Below the pieces are notes generated by a model that did not search any database, was not told the DNA's origin, and worked only from the letters and a program-made list of their open reading frames with translations. This document shows, in pieces, positions 54,622 to 63,819 of a stretch of 64,000 nucleotides of DNA. The DNA lies in the NCBI RefSeq assembly GCF_022482905.1, contig NZ_JAKVOI010000001.1:434001-498000 (forward strand), read 5' to 3'. Made by a program: the position numbers and the translations under genes. This stretch comes from Clostridium sp. Lineage in GTDB: Bacteria > Bacillota > Clostridia > Clostridiales > Clostridiaceae. Numbering within the stretch: position 1 is the first letter of the stretch; each line of letters opens with the position of its first letter.

Positions 54622-54957
54622 TTAGTGTTTTATAACTGTTAAAAGCATTTTAAATTTTTCACGGGCTTCAAGTCCATGAGGAATATCAGAAGGCATAATT
54701 ATTGTTTCACCAGCTTTAACATTAAAAACATTATTACCTATGGTAATTTCAGCTGTACCATCTAATATTTGAACCATGGCATCTCCTGAAGTTACATGAG
54801 TGCTGATGCCTTCACCTTTATCTAGTGAGAACAAAGTAATATTTGCAGAAGATATTTGAGCGATAGTCCTACTTATGACCTGACCTTCTTGATAAGATAT
54901 TAAGTTATTTAAATCAAGTACTTTGGAAAAATCTATATTTTTAAATAAGCTATTCAT
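54622..54957 (-). CDS. Single-domain cupin protein
   Basis: A 111-aa beta-barrel protein. The motif-1 region STHVTSGDAMVQILDGTAEI keeps one His and lacks some metal ligands; motif 2 is MPSDIPHGLEA. Small cupins like this often take part in stress or sugar metabolism; no substrate can be named. ATG 54957 follows GGAGG. A CRP/FNR-like site sits at -41.5 of its promoter. Confidence 0.85.
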   Translation of the reverse strand: MNSLFKNIDFSKVLDLNNLISYQEGQVISRTIAQISSANITLFSLDKGEGISTHVTSGDAMVQILDGTAEITIGNNVFNVKAGETIIMPSDIPHGLEAREKFKMLLTVIKH

Positions 54958-54987
54958 ATTTTTACCTCCTTGGATTTCTTAATATAT

Positions 54988-55029
54988 AGTATAACCTCTT
55001 TATTGGTAAAGATATGTAACATGTGTTAC
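54988..55029 (-). promoter_or_regulatory. Class II CRP/FNR-like activated promoter of the cupin gene
   Basis: On the minus strand the dyad GTAACA-CA-TGTTAC (55029-55016) is followed after 22 bp by TATACT (54993-54988). If TATACT covers -12 to -7, the dyad centre is at -41.5, the classic class II activator position. The -35 region has no good hexamer, as expected for an activated promoter. Confidence 0.65.
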
Positions 55030-55480
55030 CGTCTAGTAGATATTACACAAAATACGGAATTTTAATTAAATGAATTTAGAGTACATTTAAATATTGACTT
55101 ACGAAACAAATATATTTACTCTATACGGTAGATACCATAATACAGCTTATGATAAAATTTACCCACAAAATTATTGTTAAGGGACCTCTTAGATTATTTT
55201 AAGGGGTTTTTCCTTTATTCATCATCCCCCATATTATAATAAGTTTTTATTATTTTATATACAATATGTTTGAAAAAATAAATCAGAAATTAACCACAAA
55301 ATAGCATATAGTTTATCATAAAAACAAAGATAAATGGTTAAAATATGCCATAAATGTTTTGTGTAAATATTTGCAGTTAGTATTTTTCGGTTATATTGGG
55401 GATCGACAAATTACCAGTATGTCGGTATTATATATTAAGAATAATAAATATAAATTTCATTGAAGGGAATGTGAATTAAA
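55030..55480. other. AT-rich intergenic region with one terminator-like hairpin
   Basis: About 450 bp with no gene. A hairpin (CCTCTTA 55185-55191, TAAGGGG 55200-55206, then TTTTTCC) could end a short transcript starting behind a TTGACT near 55096, but no clear -10 goes with it. Confidence 0.45.
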
Positions 55481-55711
55481 ATGAAAATTTCGGGTGTGAT
55501 TTTTAATGTGCTAGGTATAATAGGTGTTATCTTGAGCAGCTATATGTATGGAGAAGTAAAATTAATTTCAATGACAGCATCCTTTGGGGCTTTGATATGT
55601 GGTATAGGTTTCATTCTGTCTTATGTTAATTTTATTAAATTAAGCAAATTGGACAATATAGTAGCTCATGATGGGGCAGGCCGAAAATATAAAAAGTCAA
55701 AGGCAGTATAA
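55481..55711 (+). CDS. Small two-TM membrane protein of unknown function
   Basis: A 76-aa protein with two membrane segments (VIFNVLGIIGVILSSYMYG and ASFGALICGIGFILSYVNF) and a basic tail (GRKYKKSK). AAGGGAATG lies before ATG 55481. No family is recognised. A terminator follows. Confidence 0.7.
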   Translation: MKISGVIFNVLGIIGVILSSYMYGEVKLISMTASFGALICGIGFILSYVNFIKLSKLDNIVAHDGAGRKYKKSKAV

Positions 55712-55754
55712 AACATCAATTAACACCTAAATTTTAATTATAGAGATCTACTTC

Positions 55755-55788
55755 AAAACCCTGGTTGAATTACAGGGTTTTATTTTTA
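55755..55788 (+). terminator. Terminator after the small membrane protein
   Basis: AAAACCCTG (55755-55763) and CAGGGTTTT (55773-55781) followed by ATTTTTATTT. Confidence 0.85.
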
Positions 55789-55883
55789 TTTAATTTTGGA
55801 AGTTCAACATATATTGTGTTTGGAATGAAAGAAATCTATAATAAAATTGTTGTATTTAATTTACAAAGCAGGAGGAATATCAA

Positions 55884-56960
55884 ATGAATTTAAAAAGACT
55901 TGATAAAGTAATACAGCTTATGAAATTCAATAATATACCGCAGCTCATTGTATCTGATCCGGCATCTATATTTTACCTTACCGGGAAATGGATACATCCA
56001 GGAGAAAGACTGCTGGTTCTTTATTTTAATATAAGCGGAGATAATAAATTGTTTATAAATAAGCTATTTCCGTTGACTGAGGACATTGGTGTAAAAAAAG
56101 TATGGCTTGAAGATACAGATGATGGCGTAGAGATAATATCAAAATATATAGATAACAGCCAGCCGATAGGGGTAGATAAAAACTGGCCTTCTAAATTTTT
56201 AATTAGACTTATGGAATTAAAAACAGGAAGTTCCTTTGTAAATGCTTCCGAAATATTGGACGGCATAAGAATGTGCAAGGATGAAATGGAAAGGGAGCTC
56301 ATGAGAGAGGCTTCTAAATTGAATGACATTGCCATGGGAAAGCTTGTAAAACTTGTTTCAGAAAAATATACTGAGAAAAAAATGGGAAGGCTTCTGGAAG
56401 ATATATATGAAGAGATAGGGGCAGATGGATTTTCCTTTGATCCAATTATCGCCTATGGAGTGAATGGAGCCGATCCACATCATGAAACTGATAACTCCAC
56501 GTTAAAAGAAGGAGACAGCATAACTCTGGATATTGGCTGTGTAAAAAATTCTTATTGCTCTGATATGACAAGAACAGTATTTTACAAATATGTGCCTGAT
56601 GACAGCAGAAAAATTTACAATATTGTTTTAGAGGCAAATAAGAGAGGAATTGATGCAGTTAAACCGGGAGAAAGATTTTGTGACATAGATTCAGCCGTCC
56701 GGGATTATATAGAAAGTAAGGGCTATGGAAAATACTTTACACATAGGACAGGGCATTCCATAGGGATTGAATGTCATGAGCTTGGTGATGTGTCTGCCGT
56801 AAATACTGAAAGGGTGGAGCCTGGGATGATATTCTCAATTGAACCCGGTATTTATATTCCAGACAAGGTTGGAGTAAGGATAGAGGATCTTGTTATGGTT
56901 ACAGAGGATGGCTGCAAGGTATTGAACAGATACAGCAAGGATATTATAATTGCGGAATAA
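55884..56960 (+). CDS. M24-family Xaa-Pro aminopeptidase/dipeptidase
   Basis: A 358-aa creatinase/prolidase-type peptidase. The five metal ligands are seen in LDIGCVKNSYCSDMTR (two Asp), GHSIGIECHE (His), SIEPGIY (Glu) and RIEDL (Glu). It splits Xaa-Pro bonds in peptides in the cytoplasm. ATG 55884 follows GGAGG. Stands alone with its own ribosome site. Confidence 0.93.
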   Translation: MNLKRLDKVIQLMKFNNIPQLIVSDPASIFYLTGKWIHPGERLLVLYFNISGDNKLFINKLFPLTEDIGVKKVWLEDTDDGVEIISKYIDNSQPIGVDKNWPSKFLIRLMELKTGSSFVNASEILDGIRMCKDEMERELMREASKLNDIAMGKLVKLVSEKYTEKKMGRLLEDIYEEIGADGFSFDPIIAYGVNGADPHHETDNSTLKEGDSITLDIGCVKNSYCSDMTRTVFYKYVPDDSRKIYNIVLEANKRGIDAVKPGERFCDIDSAVRDYIESKGYGKYFTHRTGHSIGIECHELGDVSAVNTERVEPGMIFSIEPGIYIPDKVGVRIEDLVMVTEDGCKVLNRYSKDIIIAE

Positions 56961-57050
56961 GTGTAGGGCATATTTTGTTGCATATGATAATTAAATATTG
57001 TAATATATATAATGTATATAATTATACCATATTTTAAGGGGTTATCTTTT

Positions 57051-57287
57051 ATGGATGTTGATTTTATAAATATAGTTAATTTTATTGCAATTTTCATGTG
57101 TATGGCAATATTGATCATTAGTGCAGTTCATGTATATGAAAATTGCAGAAAAGTATTTATAAGAAATATTATAGGAAATATTCTCATTCAGGCACTTGTA
57201 TATTTTAAAAGGTTGTCTGTAGATCAATATGTGTGCTATGAAAAATATGGGACATGGAGATTTTGCGTGGAGCCCGATTCAAAATAA
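57051..57287 (+). CDS. Small membrane protein of unknown function
   Basis: A 78-aa protein with one strong membrane segment (FIAIFMCMAILIISAVHVY) and a C-terminal YEKYGTWRFCVEPDSK. ATG 57051 follows AAGGGG; an earlier ATG at 57012 lacks a ribosome site. It lies 38 bp before a YidC-type insertase, so it may be a partner of it. Confidence 0.65.
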   Translation: MDVDFINIVNFIAIFMCMAILIISAVHVYENCRKVFIRNIIGNILIQALVYFKRLSVDQYVCYEKYGTWRFCVEPDSK

Positions 57288-57325
57288 TGTTCTCAAATAC
57301 AAATTTTAAATAAAGGAGTTAGCAC

Positions 57326-57967
57326 ATGAACATTATTTTGAATTCTTTTACTGTGTTGCTGCAATATATATTTGGAATTACGGGAGACTGGGGTGTTTCG
57401 ATAGTAGTTCTGACGATGATTATAAAATTTATACTTTCACCACTGTCTTTTAATCAGAAACTCAGCCTGTTAAAACAGCAAAAAATGGGTCGGCAAATAG
57501 AAAAACTAAAGTCCGAATACAAGTACAACAAGGAAAAAATGAAAGAAGAGATTCAAAAATGTTATAAAGATGGGGCAAAAAATATCTTGGGATGTCTTAT
57601 TACATTCATACAGCTTCCTGTAATATGGGTACTGTATAGTACTGTAATAAATATGCCGGTTACTTCAAGTTCAATGCTTGTTCCATGGATTGCTTCCATA
57701 AAAATGAGTGACAGTTACTATATTGTACCTTTACTGTATTCAGCCGTATCCACTTTTCCGTTCCTCATAAATTATGTAGATTATTTTAATATATACAAAC
57801 AAGTCCAATCGAATAGAGCAAGCATTTTGATTTCTGTATTTGTTGGTATTATGATAACTATTAAAGCACCTATAGCCATAGGCCTGTATTTTATAACTTC
57901 TAATATCTTTTCTTTTATAGAGGATGTAATTTTTAGGGCGTATGTGAGAAACAAGAATCTTGTTTAG
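57326..57967 (+). CDS. YidC/Oxa1-family membrane insertase
   Basis: A 213-aa insertase of the short Gram-positive type. GDWGVSIVVLTMIIKFILSPLSFNQ holds the Arg/Lys-flanked first core helix, with the cytoplasmic hairpin (QKMGRQIEKLKSEYKYNKEKMKEEIQ) after it and about five membrane segments. No lipobox signal is seen. A second copy next to the rpmH-rnpA locus is usual, so this is probably an accessory paralogue. ATG 57326 follows AAAGGAG. Confidence 0.85.
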   Translation: MNIILNSFTVLLQYIFGITGDWGVSIVVLTMIIKFILSPLSFNQKLSLLKQQKMGRQIEKLKSEYKYNKEKMKEEIQKCYKDGAKNILGCLITFIQLPVIWVLYSTVINMPVTSSSMLVPWIASIKMSDSYYIVPLLYSAVSTFPFLINYVDYFNIYKQVQSNRASILISVFVGIMITIKAPIAIGLYFITSNIFSFIEDVIFRAYVRNKNLV

Positions 57968-57973
57968 GAATTA

Positions 57974-58008
57974 AAAGGGCATTTTCTGCTTAAGATGCCC
58001 TTTATTTT
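57974..58008 (+). terminator. Terminator after the insertase gene
   Basis: AAAGGGCAT (57974-57982) and ATGCCCTTT (57995-58003), followed by ATTTT. Confidence 0.88.
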
Positions 58009-58089
58009 ACTCAATCAATAATCGATACCTTTTATAATTTGCCAAACTGGATATAATAATAAATAAGTTAATAAAAAAGGAATGATTCT

Positions 58090-59748
58090 ATGGGCGATAA
58101 TAAAGTTGCTTCAAATTTTATAAAAAACATAGTTCTAGATGATTTGAAATCCGGAAAATATAAGAATATAATCACGAGATTTCCACCGGAACCCAATGGA
58201 TATTTACATATAGGGCATGCAAAGTCAATAGTGCTGAATTTTGGATTAGCTGATGAATTTAATGGAAGAACCAATCTCCGTTTTGATGATACAAATCCTA
58301 TAAAGGAAGATACGGAATTTGTAGAATCCATAGAGAAGGATGTAAAATGGCTTGGATATGAATGGGATGAGCTTCATTTTGCATCAAATTATTTTGATGA
58401 GATGTACAGACGTGCTTTGATTCTTATAAAAAAGGGAATGGCCTATGTCTGTGATTTGACTGCAGATGAAATAAGAAAATACAGGGGGACGCTTACAGAG
58501 CCTGGGAAAGAAAGTCCTTATAGAAATAGGACTGTAGATGAAAATTTGGAACTGTTCGAGAAGATGAAAAATGGAGAATTCAAGGATGGAGAAAAAGTGC
58601 TCAGGGCAAAAATAGATATGACCTCTCCGAACATTAATTTGAGAGATCCTGTAATTTACCGTATAGCCCATGCTTCCCACCAGAATACAGGCAACAAGTG
58701 GTGCATATATCCAATGTATGATTTTGCACATCCGCTTGAAGATGCAATTGAAGGCATAACACATTCAATATGTACGCTTGAATTTGAAGATCACAGGCCT
58801 CTATATGACTGGATAGTGCGTGAATGTGAAATGGAAAATGTACCAAAGCAGATAGAGTTTGCAAGGCTCAATATGACAAATACTGTTATGAGCAAGAGAA
58901 AACTCAAAAAGCTTGTAGATGAAAATTTCGTAGATGGCTGGGATGATCCTCGTATGCCCACAATTGCCGGGCTTAGAAGAAGGGGATTTACGCCTGAATC
59001 AATACGAAATTTTTGCAAGGCTATAGGAGTGTCGAAGGCAGGCAGTGTAGTTGATTCACAAATGCTTGACTACTTTTTAAGGGATGATCTTGAAAAAAAG
59101 GCACCTAGGACTATGGCTGTTTTAAGACCTCTAAAGGTTGTAATAACGAATTATCCAGAAGGGAAGACTGAAGAGTTCGAAGTTGAAAATAATCCTGATG
59201 ATCCTTCAGCAGGAACGAGGAAGGTTCCTTTTTCAAGAGAGCTGTATATTGAACAGGAAGATTATATGGAGAACCCTCCTAAAAAATACTACAGGCTGTT
59301 TCCAGGAAATGAAGTTAGATTGAAGGGAGCTTATTTCATAAAGTGTATTGATCCCGTCAAGGATAATGGAGGAAACATTATAGAGCTCCACTGTACTTAT
59401 GATCCTGCATCAAGGGGAGGAAACAGTCCGGACGGAAGAAAAGTAAGAGGAACTATTCACTGGGTAAATCTCAATACTGCGATTCCGGCAGAGATAAGAT
59501 TATATGAGCCACTGATACTGGATGGTGGAGAAGAGGATAGTGATTCTTTTCTGGATAATGTAAATCAAAACTCACTTGAAATATTGAATGGATTTCTGGA
59601 ACCAAATATGAAATCAGCAAAACCTGGACAAAAATTTCAATTTTTCAGACATGGATATTTCAATGTTGACAGTAAATTTACCAAAAATGGTAAACTGGTA
59701 TTTAATAGAATTGTTTCACTGAAGAGTTCTTTTAAGATAAAAAAGTAG
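58090..59748 (+). CDS. glnS: Glutaminyl-tRNA synthetase
   Basis: A 552-aa class I synthetase. HIGH motif: LHIGHAKS (His40-His43); KMSKS: VMSKRK (about 266-271); the N-terminal [12 protein letters not shown] and FDDTNP are GlnRS-like. The beta-barrel anticodon domain starts near 345. It charges tRNA-Gln directly; many Firmicutes lack it and use GatCAB instead, but some clostridia have it. ATG 58090 follows AAAGGAA. No T-box is seen. Confidence 0.95.
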   Translation: MGDNKVASNFIKNIVLDDLKSGKYKNIITRFPPEPNGYLHIGHAKSIVLNFGLADEFNGRTNLRFDDTNPIKEDTEFVESIEKDVKWLGYEWDELHFASNYFDEMYRRALILIKKGMAYVCDLTADEIRKYRGTLTEPGKESPYRNRTVDENLELFEKMKNGEFKDGEKVLRAKIDMTSPNINLRDPVIYRIAHASHQNTGNKWCIYPMYDFAHPLEDAIEGITHSICTLEFEDHRPLYDWIVRECEMENVPKQIEFARLNMTNTVMSKRKLKKLVDENFVDGWDDPRMPTIAGLRRRGFTPESIRNFCKAIGVSKAGSVVDSQMLDYFLRDDLEKKAPRTMAVLRPLKVVITNYPEGKTEEFEVENNPDDPSAGTRKVPFSRELYIEQEDYMENPPKKYYRLFPGNEVRLKGAYFIKCIDPVKDNGGNIIELHCTYDPASRGGNSPDGRKVRGTIHWVNLNTAIPAEIRLYEPLILDGGEEDSDSFLDNVNQNSLEILNGFLEPNMKSAKPGQKFQFFRHGYFNVDSKFTKNGKLVFNRIVSLKSSFKIKK

Positions 59749-59753
59749 GAAAA

Positions 59754-59795
59754 GATGTAGATAAACCTGAATTAAAGGTTATCTACATCTTTTTA
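59754..59795. terminator. Convergent terminator after glnS
   Basis: GATGTAGATAA (59754-59764) and TTATCTACATC (59779-59789) followed by TTTTT on the plus strand; AAAAG on the left side gives the minus strand a short T tail too. Confidence 0.85.
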
Positions 59796-60686
59796 TACAC
59801 GTATACAGTATTTTTTAGCCATTTTTATGGGATGGTAGGATTTTTTTGCCTTTATGAGACCCTCAAGCCCCAAATCCTGTTCCCTGTTTATATATTTTAC
59901 ATCCTGAAGATAATTTTCCACGAAGGTTTTGTTTACGAATGTGTAAATCCCATTTACATTTGTAATTCCTTTTTCTATGTGTATTATTCCCATATCTGGA
60001 TTTACTTTTTCACCTATTGTAAAGGCGGATATTTCATTGTCTACATATACTGCCATGGCTTCAAGATTGAGTTGTTTCATGTTGGATGATATCTCCTTTA
60101 TACCCTCCAGTTCATAATACAGGTATTTATTGTCACTATTTTTCATGTCGTACCATAATTTGGCAGCCTTCATACAATCTTCTTTGACCCCTGGTTCAAA
60201 AAAATCCTTTGTAGCATAGTTGTAGGTTTTTATGAATTTGTTGTAGTGATTTTTTTTTGAGTGCAACTTTTTGCCTGACAATGTTGTCAGCTTCTGGGTA
60301 TCATATAAATAGTCGAAATTATCTACATCCTCTTTTACAATAATGTTATTTCCATATATATCTTTTAAATCTTCTAAAAAACTTTCCTCTGCATCTCCAA
60401 ATAAATATGGCATGTTATTTGATGATGAATACTCCTTGAGCAGTTCCACAACATTTTTGAGATTTTCTTTTGTATAACCTATAGGCTGCATAAAGTAATA
60501 ATTTCCATCGAACCCCATTTTTCTGAGTACAAGTACGTCATCTATTACAGTGTAGCTTATATCACATGCCTTCCTCCAGATAAGAAGAGTTGTAAAGGAA
60601 TATTCGCAGGTAGTAAAATTATAATCGTGTAGATAATTGTCAAAAAAACTTTTATCCTCCATAGTTAGTGGATTGAATTCTAGCAT
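59793..60686 (-). CDS. DUF2156 (phosphatidylglycerol lysyltransferase C-domain-like) protein
   Basis: A 297-aa cytoplasmic protein of tandem GNAT fold, like the LPG_synthase_C domain without a membrane part. Seen: FTTCEYSFTTLLIWR, LHSKKNHYNKFIKTY and FVNKTFVENYLQDVKYINREQDLGLEGLIKAKKSYHP (shown in parts). It may transfer aminoacyl groups from tRNA. ATG 60686 follows AAGGAG. It is the second gene after the GNAT gene, nearly overlapping. Confidence 0.85.
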   Translation of the reverse strand: MLEFNPLTMEDKSFFDNYLHDYNFTTCEYSFTTLLIWRKACDISYTVIDDVLVLRKMGFDGNYYFMQPIGYTKENLKNVVELLKEYSSSNNMPYLFGDAEESFLEDLKDIYGNNIIVKEDVDNFDYLYDTQKLTTLSGKKLHSKKNHYNKFIKTYNYATKDFFEPGVKEDCMKAAKLWYDMKNSDNKYLYYELEGIKEISSNMKQLNLEAMAVYVDNEISAFTIGEKVNPDMGIIHIEKGITNVNGIYTFVNKTFVENYLQDVKYINREQDLGLEGLIKAKKSYHPIKMAKKYCIRV

Positions 60687-60700
60687 AAATATTCTCCTTG

Positions 60701-61267
60701 TCATTTCAATTTGTTAATAGGTTGATTGGATTGCCATTCATTTCTAAGAAGGCCATACAGATACATATCATATCTTTTGTTATCCCTATGTATAAATTCC
60801 CTGTAAGTTCCCTCCCTTTTAAATCCCACCTTTTCATATAATTTTATAGCTGGTGTGTTGTAGGATAATACAGTTAATTGTATTCTGTGAAGATTAAGTT
60901 CCTCAAATCCAAATTCAATAGTGAGACTCAGGGCCTCTCTACCTATACCGACTCCACGATATGATTCATTCCCTATGCCTATGTATATGGTAGCAACTCC
61001 ATTGTTCCACAATATATTTTCAAAGCCTGTAACTCCTATGAATTCGCCATTTGAAGTGTTTCTTACAGCAAATATAAATTTATCGGGAGATTTTTTTACA
61101 TCTTCTATCATAGGCTTTAATTCATATAGTGACATTGGAAAAGATGATATCATATCATAGTTTCTTAAAAATGATACGTCATTGTACCATGCTTCCAATA
61201 TTTTCAGATCGTCTTCTCTAAAAGCGGTCAGTATGATTTTTGATCCTTTTAGTAAATTTTTTATCAT
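60701..61267 (-). CDS. RimJ/RimL-type GNAT acetyltransferase
   Basis: A 188-aa N-acetyltransferase. The acetyl-CoA loop is RGVGIGREAL, with the common RimL marks LNLHRIQLTVLSYNTPAIKLYEKVGFKREG (in parts). ATG 61267 is taken as start (AGGGTGG 8 nt upstream on the minus strand). The target amine is unknown. It is co-transcribed with the DUF2156 gene. Confidence 0.88.
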   Translation of the reverse strand: MIKNLLKGSKIILTAFREDDLKILEAWYNDVSFLRNYDMISSFPMSLYELKPMIEDVKKSPDKFIFAVRNTSNGEFIGVTGFENILWNNGVATIYIGIGNESYRGVGIGREALSLTIEFGFEELNLHRIQLTVLSYNTPAIKLYEKVGFKREGTYREFIHRDNKRYDMYLYGLLRNEWQSNQPINKLK

Positions 61268-61372
61268 AATATGCGCCACCCTGTGAAAACTAAAATTAAT
61301 AAATAATAACTTTTATATAGATTATAACTTATGTATATGTAATAATTCAAATTAAATTGAAGAATTTTAACA

Positions 61373-61400
61373 TTGATTTAAATTTTTGCTATGCTATAAT
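61373..61400 (+). promoter_or_regulatory. Promoter of the thi operon
   Basis: TTGATT (61373-61378), 16 bp, TGC-TATAAT (61392-61400), an extended -10 promoter. Confidence 0.75.
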
Positions 61401-61427
61401 ATATATGTATCAACAATTTAATAGAAC

Positions 61428-61520
61428 ATATGGAGAGGTCATATTGATGATCTGAGAGTGGAATGTTATTCCTTATCCTCATAACCTGATTTGGGCAATG
61501 CCAACGTAGGGAGATAATAT
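61428..61520 (+). promoter_or_regulatory. TPP riboswitch (thi box)
   Basis: CTGAGAG (61452-61458) followed by AACCTGATTTGGGCAATGCC and AACGTAGGGA (up to 61512) is the conserved thi-box sequence that binds thiamine pyrophosphate. A terminator follows at 61548, so ligand should switch the thi genes off. Confidence 0.95.
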
Positions 61521-61547
61521 TTGCAAAATATATGGCAAGGTTGTTTT

Positions 61548-61580
61548 AAACACAAATTCTCCTGGAATTTGTGTTTTTAT
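61548..61580 (+). terminator. TPP-riboswitch-controlled terminator
   Basis: AAACACAAATTC (61548-61559) and its complement (61565-61576) followed by TTATCTTTT. Confidence 0.85.
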
Positions 61581-61691
61581 CTTTTAAAGTATATTTAAAT
61601 CAGATTATGAGGAAACATTTTTTATATGTTTCCTTTTTGCTGTATTTTGTATCAAACTAAATCTATATAATTGAGAAAGGGGGAGTAAACT

Positions 61692-61886
61692 TTGATAGTA
61701 AATGGAGAAAAAATGGAATTCCAGGATGGAATAACAATTTCAGAGCTTTTGGAAGCCTTAAGTATTGATTCCAATAATGTAGCTGTGGAGGTGGATATGG
61801 AAATTGCAGAAAGAGGTCGGTTCGGGAATATAAAGTTGAACAGCAATTCAAATGTAGAGATAATACGCTTTGTAGCTGGAGGCTAA
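61692..61886 (+). CDS. thiS: Sulfur carrier protein ThiS
   Basis: A 64-aa ubiquitin-like protein ending in FVAGG; the terminal Gly-Gly is adenylated and thiocarboxylated to give sulfur to ThiG. It starts with TTG 61692 after GGGGGAG. It is the first gene after the TPP riboswitch. ThiF, the activating enzyme, is not in the next position and not seen in this window. Confidence 0.93.
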   Translation: MIVNGEKMEFQDGITISELLEALSIDSNNVAVEVDMEIAERGRFGNIKLNSNSNVEIIRFVAGG

Positions 61887-61933
61887 TATATAGCTGAATA
61901 TAATTATTTTAAAATAATTTATGGAGGTATTTT

Positions 61934-62698
61934 ATGGATAAGTTGATTATTGGAGGAAAAGAACTCAGCAGCAGATTGTTTTTAGGAACAGGTAAATATT
62001 CTTCGGACGAGTTATTGCCGGATGTACTGAAAAGTGCAGAGACTAATGTGGTGACTACAGCACTTAGAAGAGTAGATATGCATTCCAACAGAGGAAACAT
62101 TGTAGATTTTATAGGCAAGGAGTATATATTGCTTCCCAATACATCAGGGGCAAGGACAGCAGATGAAGTGGTGAGACTGGCCAAGCTTGGAAGAGCTGCA
62201 GGATGTGGAAACTGGATAAAGATAGAGGCAGTATCTGATAATAAATATCTTCTGCCGGACAATATTGAAACTATAAAAGCAACAGAGGAACTTGTCAAAG
62301 ATGGATTTGTCGTACTCCCATATATAAATCCCGATCTTTCAGATGCAAAGAGACTTGTAAATGTGGGTGCAGCAGCAGTTATGCCTCTTGGCTCACCAAT
62401 AGGATCAAACCGTGGAATAAGGACTAAAGAAATGATTAGAATACTTATAGATGAAATAGATATTCCTGTAATAGTAGATGCAGGCATAGGCAAACCTTCC
62501 GATGCAACTTTGGTTATGGAAATGGGAGCAGATGCCGTACTTGTAAATACAGCGATAGCTACATCAGAAAATCCCGTACTTATGGCAGAGGCCTTTAAAT
62601 ATGCAGTAAAAGCCGGAAGACAGGCATATATTGCAAAGTTAGGTGCTCAAAGAGACAGAGCTGAAGCTTCTTCTCCACTCACGGGATTTTTGAGATAG
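61934..62698 (+). CDS. thiG: Thiazole synthase ThiG
   Basis: A 254-aa TIM-barrel enzyme that makes the thiazole phosphate from DXP, dehydroglycine and ThiS thiocarboxylate. The Schiff-base lysine is Lys96 in [16 protein letters not shown] and [13 protein letters not shown] are family marks. ATG 61934 follows GGAGG. Confidence 0.96.
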   Translation: MDKLIIGGKELSSRLFLGTGKYSSDELLPDVLKSAETNVVTTALRRVDMHSNRGNIVDFIGKEYILLPNTSGARTADEVVRLAKLGRAAGCGNWIKIEAVSDNKYLLPDNIETIKATEELVKDGFVVLPYINPDLSDAKRLVNVGAAAVMPLGSPIGSNRGIRTKEMIRILIDEIDIPVIVDAGIGKPSDATLVMEMGADAVLVNTAIATSENPVLMAEAFKYAVKAGRQAYIAKLGAQRDRAEASSPLTGFLR

Positions 62699-62709
62699 GG
62701 GGGAACATA

Positions 62710-63819
62710 TTGGGAATTTATGAAGAAATAAAAAAATATGAGGATTTTGATTTTGACGGATTTTTTGAGAATGTTACTGACTCAAAAGTAGAAAATATAC
62801 TTTTGAAAGATAGAATTTCACGGGAAGATTTTTTGGCACTTTTATCTCCAGCGGCAGAAAGGTATCTTGAACCCATGGCCAGAAAAGCTAGAGAGATAAG
62901 TATAAGGAATTTTGGAAAGAGTATAGTTTTGTATACACCTATGTATATTGCAAATTATTGTACAAATAAATGCATTTACTGCGGATACAATGTAGAGAAC
63001 AAAATTGTACGAAAAAAGATGACCTATGAGGAAATTGAAAGAGAGGCCAAAGCAATATCACAAACGGGCCTGAAACATATAATACTGCTTACAGGTGAAT
63101 CAAGGTATCATTGCCCTATGGAATACCTGAAAGAAGCTGTAAAAATACTCAAGAAATATTTTGCTTCCATATGTCTTGAAATATATCCTCTTGAGGAGGA
63201 TGAGTACAGGGAGCTTGTAGAACTTGGTGCTGACAGTTTGACGGTATACCAGGAAACCTATAATGAAGATGTATATAAGACAGTGCATCTTGCAGGGAAG
63301 AAGAGAGACTATAGATATAGACTGGAGGCACTTGACAGGGGATGCAGGGCAGGAATACATTCTGTAGGAATGAGTGCACTTCTGGGACTTTACAAGTGGA
63401 GAAATGAAGTATTTCTGACAGGTGTTCATGCCGAGTATATTTCAAAGAATTATCCCTCCGTTGAAATAAGTATGTCTGTTCCAAGAATAAGACCTCATGC
63501 CGGAAGCCCAATCAAGATATATGAAGTAACTGACAAAAATTTAGTACAGGCTGCTATGGCATATAAGATATTTCTGCAGAGAGCGGGTATCAATATTACT
63601 ACAAGAGAGGGAGCGGAAATGAGAAACAACCTTATTCCACTTGGAGTTACGAAAATGTCTGCAGGTGTCACTACCGAAGTTGGAGGACATTCATTGGATG
63701 ATGAAGATAAAGGAGAAGGCCAGTTTATAATATCCGATAGCAGATCAGTTGATGAAATAAAGGATGAGATAGAGAAGCAGGGATACAATGCAGTATTCAA
63801 GGACTGGCAGTATTGTTAA
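62710..63819 (+). CDS. thiH: Dehydroglycine synthase ThiH (radical SAM)
   Basis: A 369-aa radical SAM tyrosine lyase that supplies dehydroglycine under anaerobic conditions. The cluster motif is CTNKCIYC (Cys84, Cys88, Cys91), followed by GYNVENK. It starts with TTG 62710 after GGGGGG. ThiH instead of ThiO fits an anaerobe. Confidence 0.95.
   Translation: MGIYEEIKKYEDFDFDGFFENVTDSKVENILLKDRISREDFLALLSPAAERYLEPMARKAREISIRNFGKSIVLYTPMYIANYCTNKCIYCGYNVENKIVRKKMTYEEIEREAKAISQTGLKHIILLTGESRYHCPMEYLKEAVKILKKYFASICLEIYPLEEDEYRELVELGADSLTVYQETYNEDVYKTVHLAGKKRDYRYRLEALDRGCRAGIHSVGMSALLGLYKWRNEVFLTGVHAEYISKNYPSVEISMSVPRIRPHAGSPIKIYEVTDKNLVQAAMAYKIFLQRAGINITTREGAEMRNNLIPLGVTKMSAGVTTEVGGHSLDDEDKGEGQFIISDSRSVDEIKDEIEKQGYNAVFKDWQYC

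Noticed and set aside
58009-58089. T-box before glnS
   Set aside because: Gap too short and lacks the TGGNACCGCG core.
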